Origin: Pseudomonas sp. UMAB-08 | GTDB lineage: Bacteria; Pseudomonadota; Gammaproteobacteria; Pseudomonadales; Pseudomonadaceae | Length of the DNA stretch: 64,000 bases | Reading direction: 5' to 3' | NCBI RefSeq assembly: GCF_900095225.1 | Contig: NZ_LT607415.1 | Span: 1-64,000 of the forward strand | In this document: positions 63,724 through 64,000 of the stretch, piece after piece | How the letters are laid out: each line of letters begins with the position of its first letter | Position numbering within the stretch: position 1 is the first letter of the stretch | Notes under the pieces: model-generated | What the model saw: the letters and a program-made list of their open reading frames with translations, nothing else | What the model was told of the DNA's origin: nothing | Database searches by the model: none | Position numbers and translations under genes: made by a program

Positions 63724-63742
63724 TCGCATAGGCTTCTAAAAT

Positions 63743-63780
63743 GGCGCTTCAGGTGAGTTAACCTTGAGCGCTATTTTTTT
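63743..63780 (+). terminator. rho-independent terminator after the KAS III-like gene
   Basis: GCGCTTCAGGT and ACCTTGAGCGC form a stem (five outer pairs, two mismatches, four inner pairs) followed by TATTTTTTT. It lies about 20 bases after the stop codon and before the next gene. Confidence 0.75.
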
Positions 63781-63803
63781 GCGTACGTTTTGAGTGAGGC
63801 AGC

Positions 63804-64000
63804 ATGAGCGAGAGCTTTCAGCAAAATGCCGAGGTGCTTCAGGCGCGCTGGCCGGAGGTGTTCTCCCGGTTGTTGGCTGAAGACCGTGAATCATTGCAGG
63901 CCGAACTGGTGGAAGGGTTGGGTTCAACCCTGAGGATTTCCGGTATTCAGCTGACCAGCCGCCATGACCGCACCGCCGAAGCTCGCCTGCAAGCGGCCAG
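63804..64000 (+). CDS. motility-associated (Maf/DUF115-type) glycosyltransferase, N-terminal part
   Basis: Only the first 65 residues are inside the window; the frame is open at the right edge. MSESFQQNAEVLQARWPEVF at the start and GIQLTSRHDRTAEARLQAAS near the edge are familiar from Pseudomonas Maf-family proteins, which transfer nonulosonic acid to flagellin. GAGTGAGG lies before the ATG. Placement beside the pse genes supports the call, but the diagnostic catalytic domain is outside the window. Confidence 0.7.
   Translation, partial: MSESFQQNAEVLQARWPEVFSRLLAEDRESLQAELVEGLGSTLRISGIQLTSRHDRTAEARLQAA

Noticed and set aside
62770..63729. 319-codon minus-strand frame opposite the KAS III-like gene
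   Set aside because: The plus strand encodes an enzyme with a full catalytic triad; the reverse frame shows no protein signature.
1..64000. CRISPR arrays, insertion sequences, prophage genes
   Set aside because: No regularly spaced repeats, transposase-like proteins or phage proteins were seen.

Overview
The window is from a Pseudomonas chromosome, most likely the fluorescens/syringae side of the genus. The evidence is an AmrZ regulator, the gene order flgZ-flgN-flgM-flgA / cheV-cheR / flgB to flgL, long FlgK and FlgL proteins, sigma-54 and sigma-28 (FliA) flagellar promoters, and a pseudaminic acid operon after flgL with large Fgt-type flagellin glycosyltransferases. I see no insertion sequence, CRISPR array or prophage.

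Layout. (1) 1-3 kb: amrZ, two small probable envelope proteins, tRNA-Arg(CCU), a DUF6388 protein and a small hypothetical gene. (2) 3-12 kb: signalling genes. These are an Aer-like PAS chemoreceptor, a hybrid histidine kinase (CHASE-PAS-PAS-HisKA-HATPase-REC-REC-HPt) transcribed behind a REC-GGDEF-EAL protein, and a MASE2-GGDEF diguanylate cyclase. (3) 12.1-18.5 kb, minus strand: a tightly overlapping cluster resembling a lipid-carrier sugar-transfer (Gtr/Arn-like) module: two family-2 glycosyltransferases, a small flippase-like membrane protein, a GT-C-type membrane glycosyltransferase, a sugar isomerase-like protein, an NAD-dependent epimerase-like protein and an FAD oxidoreductase broken by a frameshift. 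(4) 19.1-27.6 kb, minus strand: a second overlapping cluster with two aminotransferase-fold proteins, WbqC, a GNAT acetyltransferase, a phytanoyl-CoA-dioxygenase-type oxygenase, a methyltransferase and a 1179-residue multidomain glycosyltransferase. (5) 27.9-29.8 kb: an internally deleted glutamine-synthetase-family pseudogene and an MFS transporter. (6) 29.9-49.6 kb: flagellar assembly and chemotaxis genes. (7) 49.7-64 kb: two large glycosyltransferases, pseB-pseC-methylase-pseF-pseG-pseI, a KAS III-like enzyme and the start of a Maf-type motility glycosyltransferase.

How the parts fit. Regions 6 and 7 build the rod, hook and hook-filament junction, and make and attach the nonulosonic acid glycan of flagellin. 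FlgZ, AmrZ and the c-di-GMP enzymes of region 2 would control motility. Region 4 encodes a paralogue of the flagellar glycosyltransferases with a set of sugar-tailoring enzymes, so it may make a second surface or flagellin glycan.

Three genes are visibly damaged: the FAD oxidoreductase (frameshift near 17375), the glutamine synthetase homologue (internal deletion) and a second hook gene, flgE-like, with one in-frame TGA at 38946-38948. The second hook gene also carries a duplicated outer-domain module. These, the two glycan clusters, and a separate PseH-like acetyltransferase inside the flg region are the points most worth a second look.
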